Assembly (NCBI RefSeq): GCF_014647455.2
Contig: NZ_BMPF01000002.1
Location: 620,001 to 684,000 of the forward strand
DNA from: Halarchaeum grantii
GTDB lineage: Archaea > Halobacteriota > Halobacteria > Halobacteriales > Halobacteriaceae
Reading direction: 5' to 3'
DNA: 64,000 bases
The notes below the pieces were generated by a model. It did not search any database, had not been told where the DNA came from, and saw only the letters and a list, made by a program, of their open reading frames with translations. The translations under genes and the position numbers were made by a program. Of this stretch, positions 17,946 through 25,906 are shown in pieces (the stretch's first letter is position 1; each line of letters begins with the position of its first letter).

Positions 17946-18839
17946 CTACTCGACGCGCGCTTCCTCGCCGGCGAGCATTTCTATCACTTGCATGACGCCG
18001 GAGTTGTCGTCGCGACCCATGCCGTTCTGCTCCATGCTCTTGTAGAGCTCGTGCGCAAGTTCGGTGACGGGCATCGGCGAGCCGTAGGCTTCGCCGGCGT
18101 CGGTGGCGATGCGGAGGTCCTTGTACTGGTAGGCGGCGAAGAAACCGGGGTCGAAGTCGCCGCGAATCATGTCGGGAGCGCGGTTGTCGAGCGCCCAGCA
18201 GCCCGCGGCGCCCCCGGAGATGGCGTCGACGACGGCTTCGAGGTCGGCGCCGGCTTTCTCGGCGAAGACGAGGGCTTCGCTGACGCTGACCATCTGGGCG
18301 GCGACGACGATCTGGTTGCAGGCCTTCGTGGTCTGGCCGGCGCCGCTCGGCCCGCAGTGGGTGACGGTCTCGCCGAGCACCTCGAAGAGGTCCGTACAGG
18401 CCTCGAAGACGGCCGTGTCGCCGCCGACCATGATGGAGAGCGTGCCCTCGATGGCGCCCTCCTCGCCGCCGCTGATGGGCGCGTCGAGCATGTCGACGCC
18501 CATCTCGGCGAGGTCGGCGGCGAGTTCCTCCGTTTGGACGGGGTTGATCGTGGAGTGGTCGACGTAGATGTCGCCCTCGCTGAAGCCCTCGGCGAGGCCG
18601 TCCTCGCCGCGCACGACGTCCTCGACGACGGCGGTGTCGGGGAGACAGGAGAGGATGACTTCGCTGCGCTCGGCGACCTCCCTCGGGGTGTCGGCGGCCT
18701 CGCCGCCGTGCTCGACGAGCGCCGCGACGGGTTCCTCGGAGCGGTTGTGCCCGACGACGTCGTAACCGGCGTCGATGAGGTTTGTCGCCATCGGGAGACC
18801 CATGATTCCGAGACCGACGAATCCGATCGTTCGTGACAT
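17946..18839 (-). CDS. NAD(P)-dependent beta-hydroxyacid dehydrogenase (GarR/HIBADH family)
   Basis: A 297-aa oxidoreductase of the 3-hydroxyisobutyrate/tartronate semialdehyde reductase family. Seen: Rossmann GFVGLGIMGLPMATNL at the N-terminus, substrate-site DAPISGGEEGAIEGTL, catalytic-Lys region SGAGQTTKACNQIVV, and FAAYQYKDLRIATDAGEAYGSPMPVT. Substrate cannot be named from sequence; 2-hydroxy-3-oxopropionate, 3-hydroxyisobutyrate or succinic semialdehyde are all family options. The ATG at 18837-18839 is chosen because residue 2 onward begins the Rossmann fold directly; the open upstream frame has no conserved sequence. Confidence 0.9.
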   Translation of the reverse strand: MSRTIGFVGLGIMGLPMATNLIDAGYDVVGHNRSEEPVAALVEHGGEAADTPREVAERSEVILSCLPDTAVVEDVVRGEDGLAEGFSEGDIYVDHSTINPVQTEELAADLAEMGVDMLDAPISGGEEGAIEGTLSIMVGGDTAVFEACTDLFEVLGETVTHCGPSGAGQTTKACNQIVVAAQMVSVSEALVFAEKAGADLEAVVDAISGGAAGCWALDNRAPDMIRGDFDPGFFAAYQYKDLRIATDAGEAYGSPMPVTELAHELYKSMEQNGMGRDDNSGVMQVIEMLAGEEARVE

Positions 18840-18880
18840 ACGCGGCCAATCGGCAGGCGGTGTGAAAAGCGGTCGGGTCG

Positions 18881-19393
18881 TTACGCCGGGAGGGGGACGG
18901 TCTCGATGCGCTCCTTGTGCTCGGCGTCGTAGAACTCGAGTTCGTCGACGGTCCACGTCACGGGGTCGAAGTCGTAGTCGCGGACCCGCTCGACGGCGTC
19001 GGGCGGGCCGTCGCGCGCGAGCGTGACGTGCGGCGTGTAGTCGTCGCCTTCGAGACCGGGGACGCGGCCGAGTTCGGCGACGAGCTGGCGATGGACCTCC
19101 CAGAGGCCGGGGCTCTCGACGGCGAGGTAGACGACGGGCGCGGTGCCGCCGGTTGGCTCCTCGAAGACGCCGACGTCGCTGATGCGGGCGTCGAAGGAGG
19201 GCGCGCCGCGGAGGGCGCGCTTTGCTTCGCGGGCGGCGCGGAGGTACTCGCGGCGGTCGTCGGCGTCGAGGCGTTTCACGACGAGCGTCGCGGTTCGCTG
19301 GCCGCGGACGCGGTCGAAGCCGGTGAGGAGCGGGCGGAACTCGCGGATGAGTTCGCGCACCACGGGCGGTACGGGAACGCTGACGCTGTACAC
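18881..19393 (-). CDS. 2'-5' RNA ligase/2H phosphoesterase-family protein, first His motif lost
   Basis: A 170-aa LigT-like protein. The second 2H motif is intact, HVTLAR, preceded by YTP, and the family strands DVGVFEEPTGGTAPVVYLAVES are clear. The first motif, normally HxTL, reads TATLVVKRL, with Thr at residue 34 where the catalytic His should be. Since both His residues are needed for phosphoesterase or ligase chemistry, this copy may bind RNA or cyclic-phosphate ligands without cutting; that is an inference. The start is a GTG at 19391-19393 (VYSVSVPVPP), the family's usual beginning; the upstream open frame is not conserved in character. Confidence 0.78.
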   Translation of the reverse strand: MYSVSVPVPPVVRELIREFRPLLTGFDRVRGQRTATLVVKRLDADDRREYLRAAREAKRALRGAPSFDARISDVGVFEEPTGGTAPVVYLAVESPGLWEVHRQLVAELGRVPGLEGDDYTPHVTLARDGPPDAVERVRDYDFDPVTWTVDELEFYDAEHKERIETVPLPA

Positions 19394-19537
19394 GCGCGCT
19401 CTAGGCCGTGGGCGCCTAACTACCTTTTCGTCGGCCGCGAGGCGGACCAGGGCGGCCACGGCGGTCGCGACGGCGCGAGACGGGGCCGACGGCGTTTCGT
19501 GGTGTGTCGTCCCGTGCCAGACAAGTCTTGCAGGGTC

Positions 19538-19552
19538 GAAAGTGCTTAATAC
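19538..19552 (+). promoter_or_regulatory. BRE plus TATA-like promoter ahead of the argG leader
   Basis: CGAAAG (19538-19543) followed by CTTAATAC (19545-19552) matches haloarchaeal BRE/TATA layout. Expected transcription start is near 19573-19577, a few bases before the ATG of the 25-aa reading frame and about 170 nt before argG. The rest of the stretch between the 2H gene and argG (19394-19747) holds the leader frame and hairpins listed below; nothing else is seen. Confidence 0.55.
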
Positions 19553-19578
19553 GCCGTCCGCGCAAGGTGGGAGTAATC

Positions 19579-19656
19579 ATGGAACGGTCCGCCGACACCA
19601 CGTCCGCTTTCTCCGAGAGCGGCGCGACCGTCCGACGACGACCGGGGTCCCCTTAG
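19579..19656 (+). CDS. Candidate 25-aa arginine leader peptide upstream of argG
   Basis: A short frame from ATG 19579 to TAG 19654-19656, placed about 27-31 nt after the TATA-like element, so it would be translated from a leaderless message. It begins MERSADTTSAF and ends ATVRRRPGSP, with four Arg residues among 25, three of them consecutive as CGA CGA CGA at 19633-19641. The Arg run abuts the 5' arm of two alternative hairpins. It is followed by argG, an arginine-synthesis gene. This resembles a bacterial attenuator leader; no archaeal precedent is claimed and expression is unproven. Confidence 0.5.
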   Translation: MERSADTTSAFSESGATVRRRPGSP

Positions 19657-19680
19657 ACCCCACTTTACCTACTACCCCGG
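19642..19680 (+). promoter_or_regulatory. Mutually exclusive hairpins in the argG leader RNA
   Basis: GGGGTC (19644-19649) can pair with GACCCC (19656-19661) across a six-base loop. The overlapping arm CCGGGGT (19642-19648) can instead pair perfectly with ACCCCGG (19674-19680). The two structures cannot coexist, the leader peptide's stop codon lies in the first hairpin, and the Arg codons end one base before the shared arm. No long T tract follows, so any effect could be on translation or transcript stability as well as termination. Confidence 0.5.
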
Positions 19681-19747
19681 CTTCGAGGTTCGACCCGCGA
19701 ACCCCCGCGTATCGTCGTCAACCGACCCCTACCACAACATCACCACA

Positions 19748-20983
19748 ATGTCCGAGAACGAAACCGTCGCGCTCGCCTTCTCCGGCGGGCTCGACACGAC
19801 AGTCTGCGTCCCGCTGCTGAAAGAAGAGTACGGCTACGACGACGTCATCGGCGTCACCGTCGACGTCGGTCAGCCCGAGGAGGAGTTCGAGGAGGCCTAC
19901 GAGACCGCCGAAGCGCTCGGCCTCGAGCACTACGTCGTCGACGCGACCGAGGAGTTCGCGGAGGTCTGCATGGACGCGGTCGCCGCGAACGCCGACTACG
20001 AGGGCTACCCGCTCGGGACGGCGCTCGCCCGCCCCGTCATCGCGAACGCCATCCTCGACGTCGCCGAGGAGCACGACTGCACGGGCCTCGCCCACGGCTG
20101 TACGGGGAAGGGCAACGACCAGCTGCGCTTCGAGGCCGTCTGGCGCGCCACCGACATGGAGGTCATCGCGCCGGTCCGCGAGATGGGCCTGACGCGCGAA
20201 TGGGAGATCGAGTACGCCGACGAGAAGGACCTCCCAGTGGAGGCGGGCGACGGGGGCACGTGGAGCATCGACACGAACCTCTGGAGTCGCTCCATCGAGG
20301 GCGGCCAGCTCGAGGACCCCGGCTACGTCCCGCCGGCGGACATCTACGAGTGGACGAGCGAGCCGTCCGATGAGACGGAGCTCGTCGAGATCGAGTTCGA
20401 CGCGGGCGTGCCGGTCGCCGTCGACGGCGAGTCGATGGCGCCCGTCGAGCTCATCGAGCACCTGAACGAGCTCGCGGGCGCCTACGGCGTCGGGCGCTCC
20501 GACCTGATGGAGGACCGCATCCTCGGGCTCAAAGTGCGCGAGAACTACGAGCATCCGGCGGCGACGACGCTCCTGAACGCACACGAGGCCCTCGAAGGCC
20601 TCGTGCTGACGAAGGACGAGCGCGACTTCAAGCAGACGGTGGACGAGGAGTGGTCCCAGCAGGCCTACGAGGGCTTGCTTGACTCGCCGCTGATGGACTC
20701 GCTCGACGCCTTCCTCATGCAGTCGAACGAGAAGGTCACCGGGACGGTCACCATCAAGTTCGAGGGCGGGCAGGCCCGCCCGGTCGCCCGCGAGAGCGAG
20801 TACGCGGTCTACTCCGAGCAGGCGGCCTCCTTCAACACGGAGACGGTGATGGGCATCGAGCAGGCCGACGCGACCGGCGTCGCGAAGTACCACGGCTTCC
20901 AGGCGCGCCTCGCGCGCGACGCGGAGAAGAAGGCGAAGCCGGAGCTCGCGACGGACGGCGCGGGCGAGGGGACGGAGGAGTAG
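19748..20983 (+). CDS. argG: Argininosuccinate synthase
   Basis: A 411-aa enzyme joining citrulline and aspartate using ATP, the penultimate step of arginine synthesis. Seen: P-loop-like AFSGGLDTTVCVPLL at residues 9-23, TVDVGQPEEEF, the GTALARPVIA segment, HGCTGKGNDQLRFE, and the citrulline/aspartate-site TREWEIEYA. Length is normal. It is followed after 4 nt by argH. The long 5' region with the leader frame is unusual for a haloarchaeal gene and suggests control by arginine. Confidence 0.97.
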   Translation: MSENETVALAFSGGLDTTVCVPLLKEEYGYDDVIGVTVDVGQPEEEFEEAYETAEALGLEHYVVDATEEFAEVCMDAVAANADYEGYPLGTALARPVIANAILDVAEEHDCTGLAHGCTGKGNDQLRFEAVWRATDMEVIAPVREMGLTREWEIEYADEKDLPVEAGDGGTWSIDTNLWSRSIEGGQLEDPGYVPPADIYEWTSEPSDETELVEIEFDAGVPVAVDGESMAPVELIEHLNELAGAYGVGRSDLMEDRILGLKVRENYEHPAATTLLNAHEALEGLVLTKDERDFKQTVDEEWSQQAYEGLLDSPLMDSLDAFLMQSNEKVTGTVTIKFEGGQARPVARESEYAVYSEQAASFNTETVMGIEQADATGVAKYHGFQARLARDAEKKAKPELATDGAGEGTEE

Positions 20984-20987
20984 ACGG

Positions 20988-22439
20988 ATGGACGGCGAGG
21001 GCTCGGAGACGGTGGTGCGCCGCGAGCGCTTCGCGGGCGGTCCCGCCCGGGAGTTCCTCTCCTCGATGGCGTTCGACGACCGGCTCTTCGAGGCGGACCT
21101 CGCCGTCGACCGCGCGCACGTCGTGATGCTCGCCGAGCAGGGCATCGTCGACGCGGCCGACGCGGGCGCCATTCTCGACGCGCTCGACGACGTCGCCGAG
21201 GAGGGCTTCGACGCCCTGCCGGAGGGCGAGGACGTCCACGAGGCCATCGAGACGGCGGTCATCGAGCGCGTCGGCCCCGACGGCGGGCGGATGCACACGG
21301 CGCGCTCGCGCAACGACGAGGTGGCGGCGTGTCTGCGCTACGAGTACCGCGACACCCTCCTCGAGGCGATCGAGACGACGGTCGCGGCCCGCGAGGCGCT
21401 CTGCGAGGTCGCGGAGGCCGAGCGCGAGACGGTGATGCCGGGCTACACGCACCTCCAGCCCGCCCAGCCGACGACGGTCGCGCACTGGGCGCTCTCCTAC
21501 GAGGCGGCGCTCGCGCGCGACACCGAGCGCCTGCTGGACGCCTTCGACCGGACGAACCGCTCGCCGCTCGGGTCGGCGGCGTTCGCGGGGACGCCGTTCG
21601 ACGTGGACAGAGAGCGCACGGCGGAGCTCTTGGGCTTCGAGTCGGTCCTCGACAACTCGATGGACGCGGTCTCCTCGCGGGACTTCCTCGTGGAGGGGTC
21701 GGCGGCGTTCGCGGGCCTCGCGACGACGCTCTCGGGGCTCGCGGAGGACCTCGTGGTCTTCGCGAATCGGGGCCTCGTCGAACTCGACGACGACTACGCC
21801 TCGACGTCCTCGATCATGCCCCAGAAGAAGAACCCGGACACGCTCGAGCTCGTGCGCTCGACGGCCGGGGACGCGTTCGGTGGGCTCCACGGACTCCTGA
21901 CGACGATGAAGGGCCTGCCGCGCGCGTACAACCGCGACCTGCAGAACGCCTCGCCGCACGCGTGGCGCGTCGCGGACGCGGTGGCGGAGGCGACGGACGT
22001 CGCGGCGGGCGCGGTGTCGACGGCCGACTGGCCGGCCGAGGAGTTGGCGGCGGCGGCGGGCGAGGGGTTCTCGACGGCGACGGGCGTCGCGGACCTGCTC
22101 GCGATGCACGGGCTGCCGTTCCGGACGGCGCACGAGATCGTCGCGGCGGCGGCGGAGCGCGGCGCGGACTACGACGCGCTCGATGCGGCGTGCGAGGAGG
22201 TCGTCGGCGAGGGCATCGACTCGCTCGCGGACCGCGACGCCGTCGAGGCGGTGCTCGATCCCGTGGCGAGCGTGGCGTCGCGCGATTCGATGGGCGGCCC
22301 GGCGCCCGGCGCGACGGCGGAGACGCTGGCGTCGGCGCTCGAGGGCTGTGCGGCGCACGCGGACGCGGCGGCGAGCCGCGCGGACGCCCTCGCCGTGGCC
22401 GAGGAGTCGCTCGCGGCGGAGGTGTCGTCGTATGCGTGA
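20988..22439 (+). CDS. argH: Argininosuccinate lyase
   Basis: A 483-aa fumarase/aspartase-superfamily enzyme splitting argininosuccinate to arginine and fumarate, the last step of the pathway. Seen: GGRMHTARSRNDEVAACLRY, GYTHLQPAQPTTVAHW, and the superfamily signature SSIMPQKKNPD near residue 275, then MTTMKGLPRAYNRDLQ. The C-terminal third is Ala-rich. It lies 4 nt after argG, so the two are one transcription unit; the next arg genes start after a 222-nt gap with their own promoter. Confidence 0.96.
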   Translation: MDGEGSETVVRRERFAGGPAREFLSSMAFDDRLFEADLAVDRAHVVMLAEQGIVDAADAGAILDALDDVAEEGFDALPEGEDVHEAIETAVIERVGPDGGRMHTARSRNDEVAACLRYEYRDTLLEAIETTVAAREALCEVAEAERETVMPGYTHLQPAQPTTVAHWALSYEAALARDTERLLDAFDRTNRSPLGSAAFAGTPFDVDRERTAELLGFESVLDNSMDAVSSRDFLVEGSAAFAGLATTLSGLAEDLVVFANRGLVELDDDYASTSSIMPQKKNPDTLELVRSTAGDAFGGLHGLLTTMKGLPRAYNRDLQNASPHAWRVADAVAEATDVAAGAVSTADWPAEELAAAAGEGFSTATGVADLLAMHGLPFRTAHEIVAAAAERGADYDALDAACEEVVGEGIDSLADRDAVEAVLDPVASVASRDSMGGPAPGATAETLASALEGCAAHADAAASRADALAVAEESLAAEVSSYA

Positions 22440-22524
22440 GCTCCCGATGCGACGACCGCGACGCCCGCGACGACCAGCGGTGCGACGACGCGCACCGCGG
22501 CCCCGTTCGGGGCAACATATCAAA

Positions 22525-22540
22525 ATTCCACGATTGGAAT
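22525..22540. repeat. Inverted repeat between argH and argW
   Basis: ATTCCA-cgat-TGGAAT, a perfect 6+6 dyad with a 4-nt spacer inside an AT-rich patch (22515-22542), about 85 nt past the argH stop and 90 nt before the argW TATA-like element. It could be an operator or the end of the argGH transcript. The remainder of 22440-22661 shows only the promoter below. Confidence 0.45.
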
Positions 22541-22626
22541 ACGGTTCTCCCGGTTCGCCGTTTCGGCGCTTCTCGCGCCGGTAGACGCAACTCTGCCTTC
22601 TTGTAAATTATCTGTTAAGTCCGCCA

Positions 22627-22634
22627 AGTATAAG
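22627..22634 (+). promoter_or_regulatory. TATA-like element for the argW-F operon
   Basis: AAGTATAAG spans this site, 28-35 nt before the ATG at 22662, and supports the shorter start of the carrier protein. Confidence 0.55.
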
Positions 22635-22661
22635 TTGGTGGACGGTGAAGGTGCGGGTGTA

Positions 22662-22826
22662 ATGACCGAATGCATCCAGTGCGGTGCGGACCTCGACCTG
22701 CACGCCGACCTCGAAGTCGGCGAAATCGTCGACTGTGGCACCTGTGGCGCCGAGCTCGAAGTCGTCGACGACGACCCCGTGGAGCTCGAAGAGGCGCCCG
22801 AGCTCGCCGAAGACTGGGGGGAATAA
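22662..22826 (+). CDS. lysW: Amino-group carrier protein LysW/ArgW
   Basis: A 54-aa acidic carrier whose C-terminal Glu is joined to the amino group of glutamate (or alpha-aminoadipate) to protect it during arginine (or lysine) synthesis. Seen: zinc-ribbon cysteines CIQCGADL and CGTCGAEL, and the diagnostic C-terminal EDWGE. The start at 22662 gives the family's normal length; an upstream in-frame GTG/ATG-type extension of nine codons would overlap the promoter. It heads the operon argW-X-C-D-E-F. Confidence 0.95.
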   Translation: MTECIQCGADLDLHADLEVGEIVDCGTCGAELEVVDDDPVELEEAPELAEDWGE

Positions 22827-22850
22827 CGGGATGAGGACGACGCACACGAG

Positions 22851-23738
22851 GTGGTCCGCGTGAAGATCGGTCTCCTCTACTCGCGCATCCGGAAGGACGA
22901 GAAGCTCCTCCTCACGGAGCTCCGCGAGCGCGGTCACGACGTCGAGAAGGTGGACGTCCGTAAGCAGCGCTTCGGCGTCGGCGACCCGCCCGAAGCGCTC
23001 GCCGCGTGTGACGTCGTCCTCGACCGGTGTATGGCGACCTCGCGGAGCAAGTACGCGACGACGTTCTGCGAGTCCTACGGCGTCCCGGTCGTGAACAGCG
23101 CGGCGACGGCGGACGTCTGCGCGGACAAGGCGAAGACGAGCGTGAAGCTCGACGCCGCCGGCGTTCCGACGCCCGCGACGACCGTCGCCTTCGACGTCGA
23201 CTCCGCGATGGCGGCCATCGAGGAGTTCGGCTATCCCTGCGTCATCAAGCCCGTCGTGGGCTCGTGGGGGCGCCTGCTCGCGAAGATCGAATCGGAGAGC
23301 GCCGCCGAAGCCGTCCTCGAGCACAAGAAGACGCTCGGCCACTACGAGCACTCCGTCTTCTACGTCCAGGAGTTCGTCGAGAAGCCGGGACGCGACCTGC
23401 GCGTGCTCACGGTGGACGGCGAACCCGTCGCCGCGATGGCGCGCTCCTCCGAGCACTGGCTGACGAACGCCGCGAAGGGCGCGGAGACGACCGAGTTCGA
23501 GCTCGATGAGGAGGTCCGTGCGCTCGCCCGCGAGGCCAGCGAGGCCGTCGGCGGCGGGCTGCTCGGCGTGGACATCATGGAGACCGGCGACGGCTACACG
23601 GTCCCCGAGGTGAACCACACCGTCGAGTTCAAGGCGCTGAACGACGCCGTCGAGGCGGACGTCCCCGGGACGGTCGTCGACTGGCTCGAAGCGAAGGCCG
23701 AACAGGCGAGCGACGCCGACGCGGAGGTCGGCCTATGA
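22851..23738 (+). CDS. argX: LysW-dependent glutamate/aminoadipate ligase (ArgX/LysX)
   Basis: A 295-aa ATP-grasp ligase of the RimK family that attaches the amino-acid substrate to the carrier's C-terminal Glu. Seen: IGLLYSRIRKDEKLLLTEL at the N-terminus, FGYPCVIKPVVGSWGRLLAKI (ATP-grasp), FYVQEFVEKPGRDLRVLTV, and VPEVNHTVEFKALNDA. The start is GTG at 22851 or, three codons later, GTG at 22860, which fits the family's MKIGLLYSRIR beginning better. The stop overlaps the argC start by 4 nt. ArgX rather than LysX specificity is inferred from the all-arginine neighbourhood. Confidence 0.93.
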   Translation: MVRVKIGLLYSRIRKDEKLLLTELRERGHDVEKVDVRKQRFGVGDPPEALAACDVVLDRCMATSRSKYATTFCESYGVPVVNSAATADVCADKAKTSVKLDAAGVPTPATTVAFDVDSAMAAIEEFGYPCVIKPVVGSWGRLLAKIESESAAEAVLEHKKTLGHYEHSVFYVQEFVEKPGRDLRVLTVDGEPVAAMARSSEHWLTNAAKGAETTEFELDEEVRALAREASEAVGGGLLGVDIMETGDGYTVPEVNHTVEFKALNDAVEADVPGTVVDWLEAKAEQASDADAEVGL

Positions 23739-24769
23739 CGTCGGCGAGCGTCGTCGGCGGCAGCGGCTTTACCGGTGGTGAGCTCCTCCGCCTGCTCGCC
23801 GGCCATCCCGAGTTCGAGATTCAGCAGACGACGAGCCGCGAGTACGCGAACAAGACGGTCGGCTCCGTCCACCCGAACCTGCGCGGCCTCGACCTGCGCT
23901 TCGTCGCGCCCGATTCGCTGGATCCGGTGGACGTCCTCTTCGTCTGCGTCCCGCACGGCGTGACGATGGAGCACATCGCGGAGTACCGCGACCTCGCGGA
24001 CACCGTCGTCGACCTCTCGGCGGACTTCCGCCTCCCGGACGCGGAGCTGTACGATACCTGGTACGACGGCCACGTCGCGCCCGAGCACCTCGCGGATGCG
24101 GAGTACGCGCTCCCCGAGCTGAACCGCGAGAACCTCCCCGGGGCGGACCTCATCGCGTCGGGCGGGTGTAACGCCACCTCGACGATGCTCGGCCTCCTCC
24201 CGCTCGTCGAGGCCGGGCTCCTCACCCCGGACGACCGAGTGGTCGCGGACGTCAAGGTCGGCTCCTCGGAGGGCGGCGCGGGCGGCGGCGTGGCGTCCAG
24301 CCACCCCGAGCGCTCCGGCGTCGTCCGGCCGTACGCGCCCACGACCCACCGCCACGAGGCCGAGATCGAGGCCTACCTCGACCTCCAGGTCTCCTTCACC
24401 GTGCACGCGGTGGAGATGATTCGCGGCTCGGCCGCGACCTGCCACGTCTACCCGTCGGAGCTGCCGGCGACGAAGGACATGTGGAGCGCGTTCCGCGAGC
24501 AGTACGGCGACGAGCCGTTCGTCCGCCTCGTCGCGGGCGGCGGCGGCGTCTACCGGTATCCGGAGCCGAAGGCGGTCGCGGGGTCGAACTACGCGGAGGT
24601 CGGCTTCGAACTCGACGAGCGCAACGACCGCATCGTCGTCTTCAGCGCCATCGACAACATGATGAAGGGCTCGGCCGGGCAGGCGGTCCACGCGGCGAAC
24701 GTCGCGCTCGGCTTCGAGGAGACGGCGGGCCTCGAGTTCACGGGCCTCCACCCCGTGGGGAGTCCGTAG
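23735..24769 (+). CDS. argC: N-acetyl/[LysW]-gamma-glutamyl-phosphate reductase
   Basis: A 344-aa NADPH-dependent reductase turning the carrier-bound glutamyl phosphate into the semialdehyde. Seen: SVVGGSGFTGGELLRLLAGHPEF (Rossmann), FVCVPHGVTMEHI, the active-site Cys in IASGGCNATSTMLGLLPL, and VKVGSSEGGAGGG. Length is normal. Its stop codon TAG (24767-24769) touches the ATG of argD directly, leaving no room for the kinase gene argB that in related haloarchaea normally lies here. Confidence 0.95.
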   Translation: MTSASVVGGSGFTGGELLRLLAGHPEFEIQQTTSREYANKTVGSVHPNLRGLDLRFVAPDSLDPVDVLFVCVPHGVTMEHIAEYRDLADTVVDLSADFRLPDAELYDTWYDGHVAPEHLADAEYALPELNRENLPGADLIASGGCNATSTMLGLLPLVEAGLLTPDDRVVADVKVGSSEGGAGGGVASSHPERSGVVRPYAPTTHRHEAEIEAYLDLQVSFTVHAVEMIRGSAATCHVYPSELPATKDMWSAFREQYGDEPFVRLVAGGGGVYRYPEPKAVAGSNYAEVGFELDERNDRIVVFSAIDNMMKGSAGQAVHAANVALGFEETAGLEFTGLHPVGSP

Positions 24770-25906
24770 ATGTCGGAGGCATCCTTCGTCTTCGGCGAGA
24801 AGCCCATCGGAATCGACTCCGGGCAGGGCGTCACGGTCACGGACGACTCGGGGAACGACTACCTCGACTTCGGGGCGTCCTACGCCTGCACGCCGCTCGG
24901 CCACTCGCACCCGACGGTCACCGAGGCCGTCCAGGAGCAGGCGGCGGAGCTCACCTACGTCCAGGGTTCATATCCTGTGGACGTCCGCTCGGAGCTCTAC
25001 GACCGGCTCGCCGCGCTCGCGCCCGGCGACTGCGAGAAGGTCTGGCTCTGCAACTCCGGCACGGAAGCGAACGAGGCGGCGCTGAAGTTCGCCCGACACG
25101 CGACCGGCCGCTCGAAGATCGTCGCGACGATGCAGGCGTTCCACGGCCGGACGATGGGCGCGCTCGCGGCGACGTGGAAGGACGAGTACAAGGAGGGCTT
25201 CGGCCCGCTCGCGGGCGACGTCGAGTTCGTCCCCTACGGTGATCGGGAAGCGATGAGCGAGGCCGTCGACGAGGAGACGGCCGCCGTCATCCTCGAGCCC
25301 ATCCAGGGCGAGGGCGGCGTCAACCCCGCGCCCGAGGGCTACCTCGGGCACGTCCGCGACGTCACGGCCGACGCGGGCGCGGCGTTCATCGCCGACGAGA
25401 TCCAGACCGGCGTCGGGCGCACCGGCGACCTCTGGGCGGTCGAGGGCGAGGGCGTCACGCCCGACGTCGTCACGGCCGCGAAGGGCATCGCGAACGGCCT
25501 GCCGATGGGCGCGACGATGGTGCGGCCGTGGATCGCGGAGAACGCCGGGAACCACGGCTCGACGTTCTCCGGCGGGCCCGTGCCCTGCGCGGCGGCGAAC
25601 GCGACGCTCGAGACGCTCGTCGCGGAGGACCTCCCCGGGCATGCCCGCGAGGTCGGCGCGGCGTTCCGCGAGAGCCTCGAGGGCATCGCGGCGGAGACGG
25701 ACGCCATCCGCGACGTCCGCGGGCGCGGCCTCATGGTCGGCGTCGAAGTGAAGACGGGCGCGAACCCCGTCATCGGCGGGATGGCGATGAATCACGGCAT
25801 CCTCGCGCTCCCGGCGGGGCGCACCGTCGTGCGGTTCCTGCCGCCGCTGACGGTGACCGAAGAGCACTGCCAGCGCGTCGTCGACGCGCTCGAATCGACG
25901 CTATGA
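24770..25906 (+). CDS. argD: Acetylornithine/[LysW]-aminoacid aminotransferase
   Basis: A 378-aa class III PLP aminotransferase converting the carrier-bound semialdehyde to the ornithine (or lysine) form. Seen: CNSGTEANEAALKFAR, HGRTMGALAAT, AVILEPIQGEGGVNPA, FIADEIQTGVGRTG, and the PLP-binding Lys in TAAKGIANGLPMGA (about residue 238). Length is normal. It starts at the base after the argC stop and overlaps argE by 4 nt. Confidence 0.95.
   Translation: MSEASFVFGEKPIGIDSGQGVTVTDDSGNDYLDFGASYACTPLGHSHPTVTEAVQEQAAELTYVQGSYPVDVRSELYDRLAALAPGDCEKVWLCNSGTEANEAALKFARHATGRSKIVATMQAFHGRTMGALAATWKDEYKEGFGPLAGDVEFVPYGDREAMSEAVDEETAAVILEPIQGEGGVNPAPEGYLGHVRDVTADAGAAFIADEIQTGVGRTGDLWAVEGEGVTPDVVTAAKGIANGLPMGATMVRPWIAENAGNHGSTFSGGPVPCAAANATLETLVAEDLPGHAREVGAAFRESLEGIAAETDAIRDVRGRGLMVGVEVKTGANPVIGGMAMNHGILALPAGRTVVRFLPPLTVTEEHCQRVVDALESTL

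Noticed and set aside
19657-19747. A second tRNA or small structured RNA before argG
   Set aside because: No cloverleaf, no T-arm consensus; only short alternative hairpins belonging to the argG leader were found.
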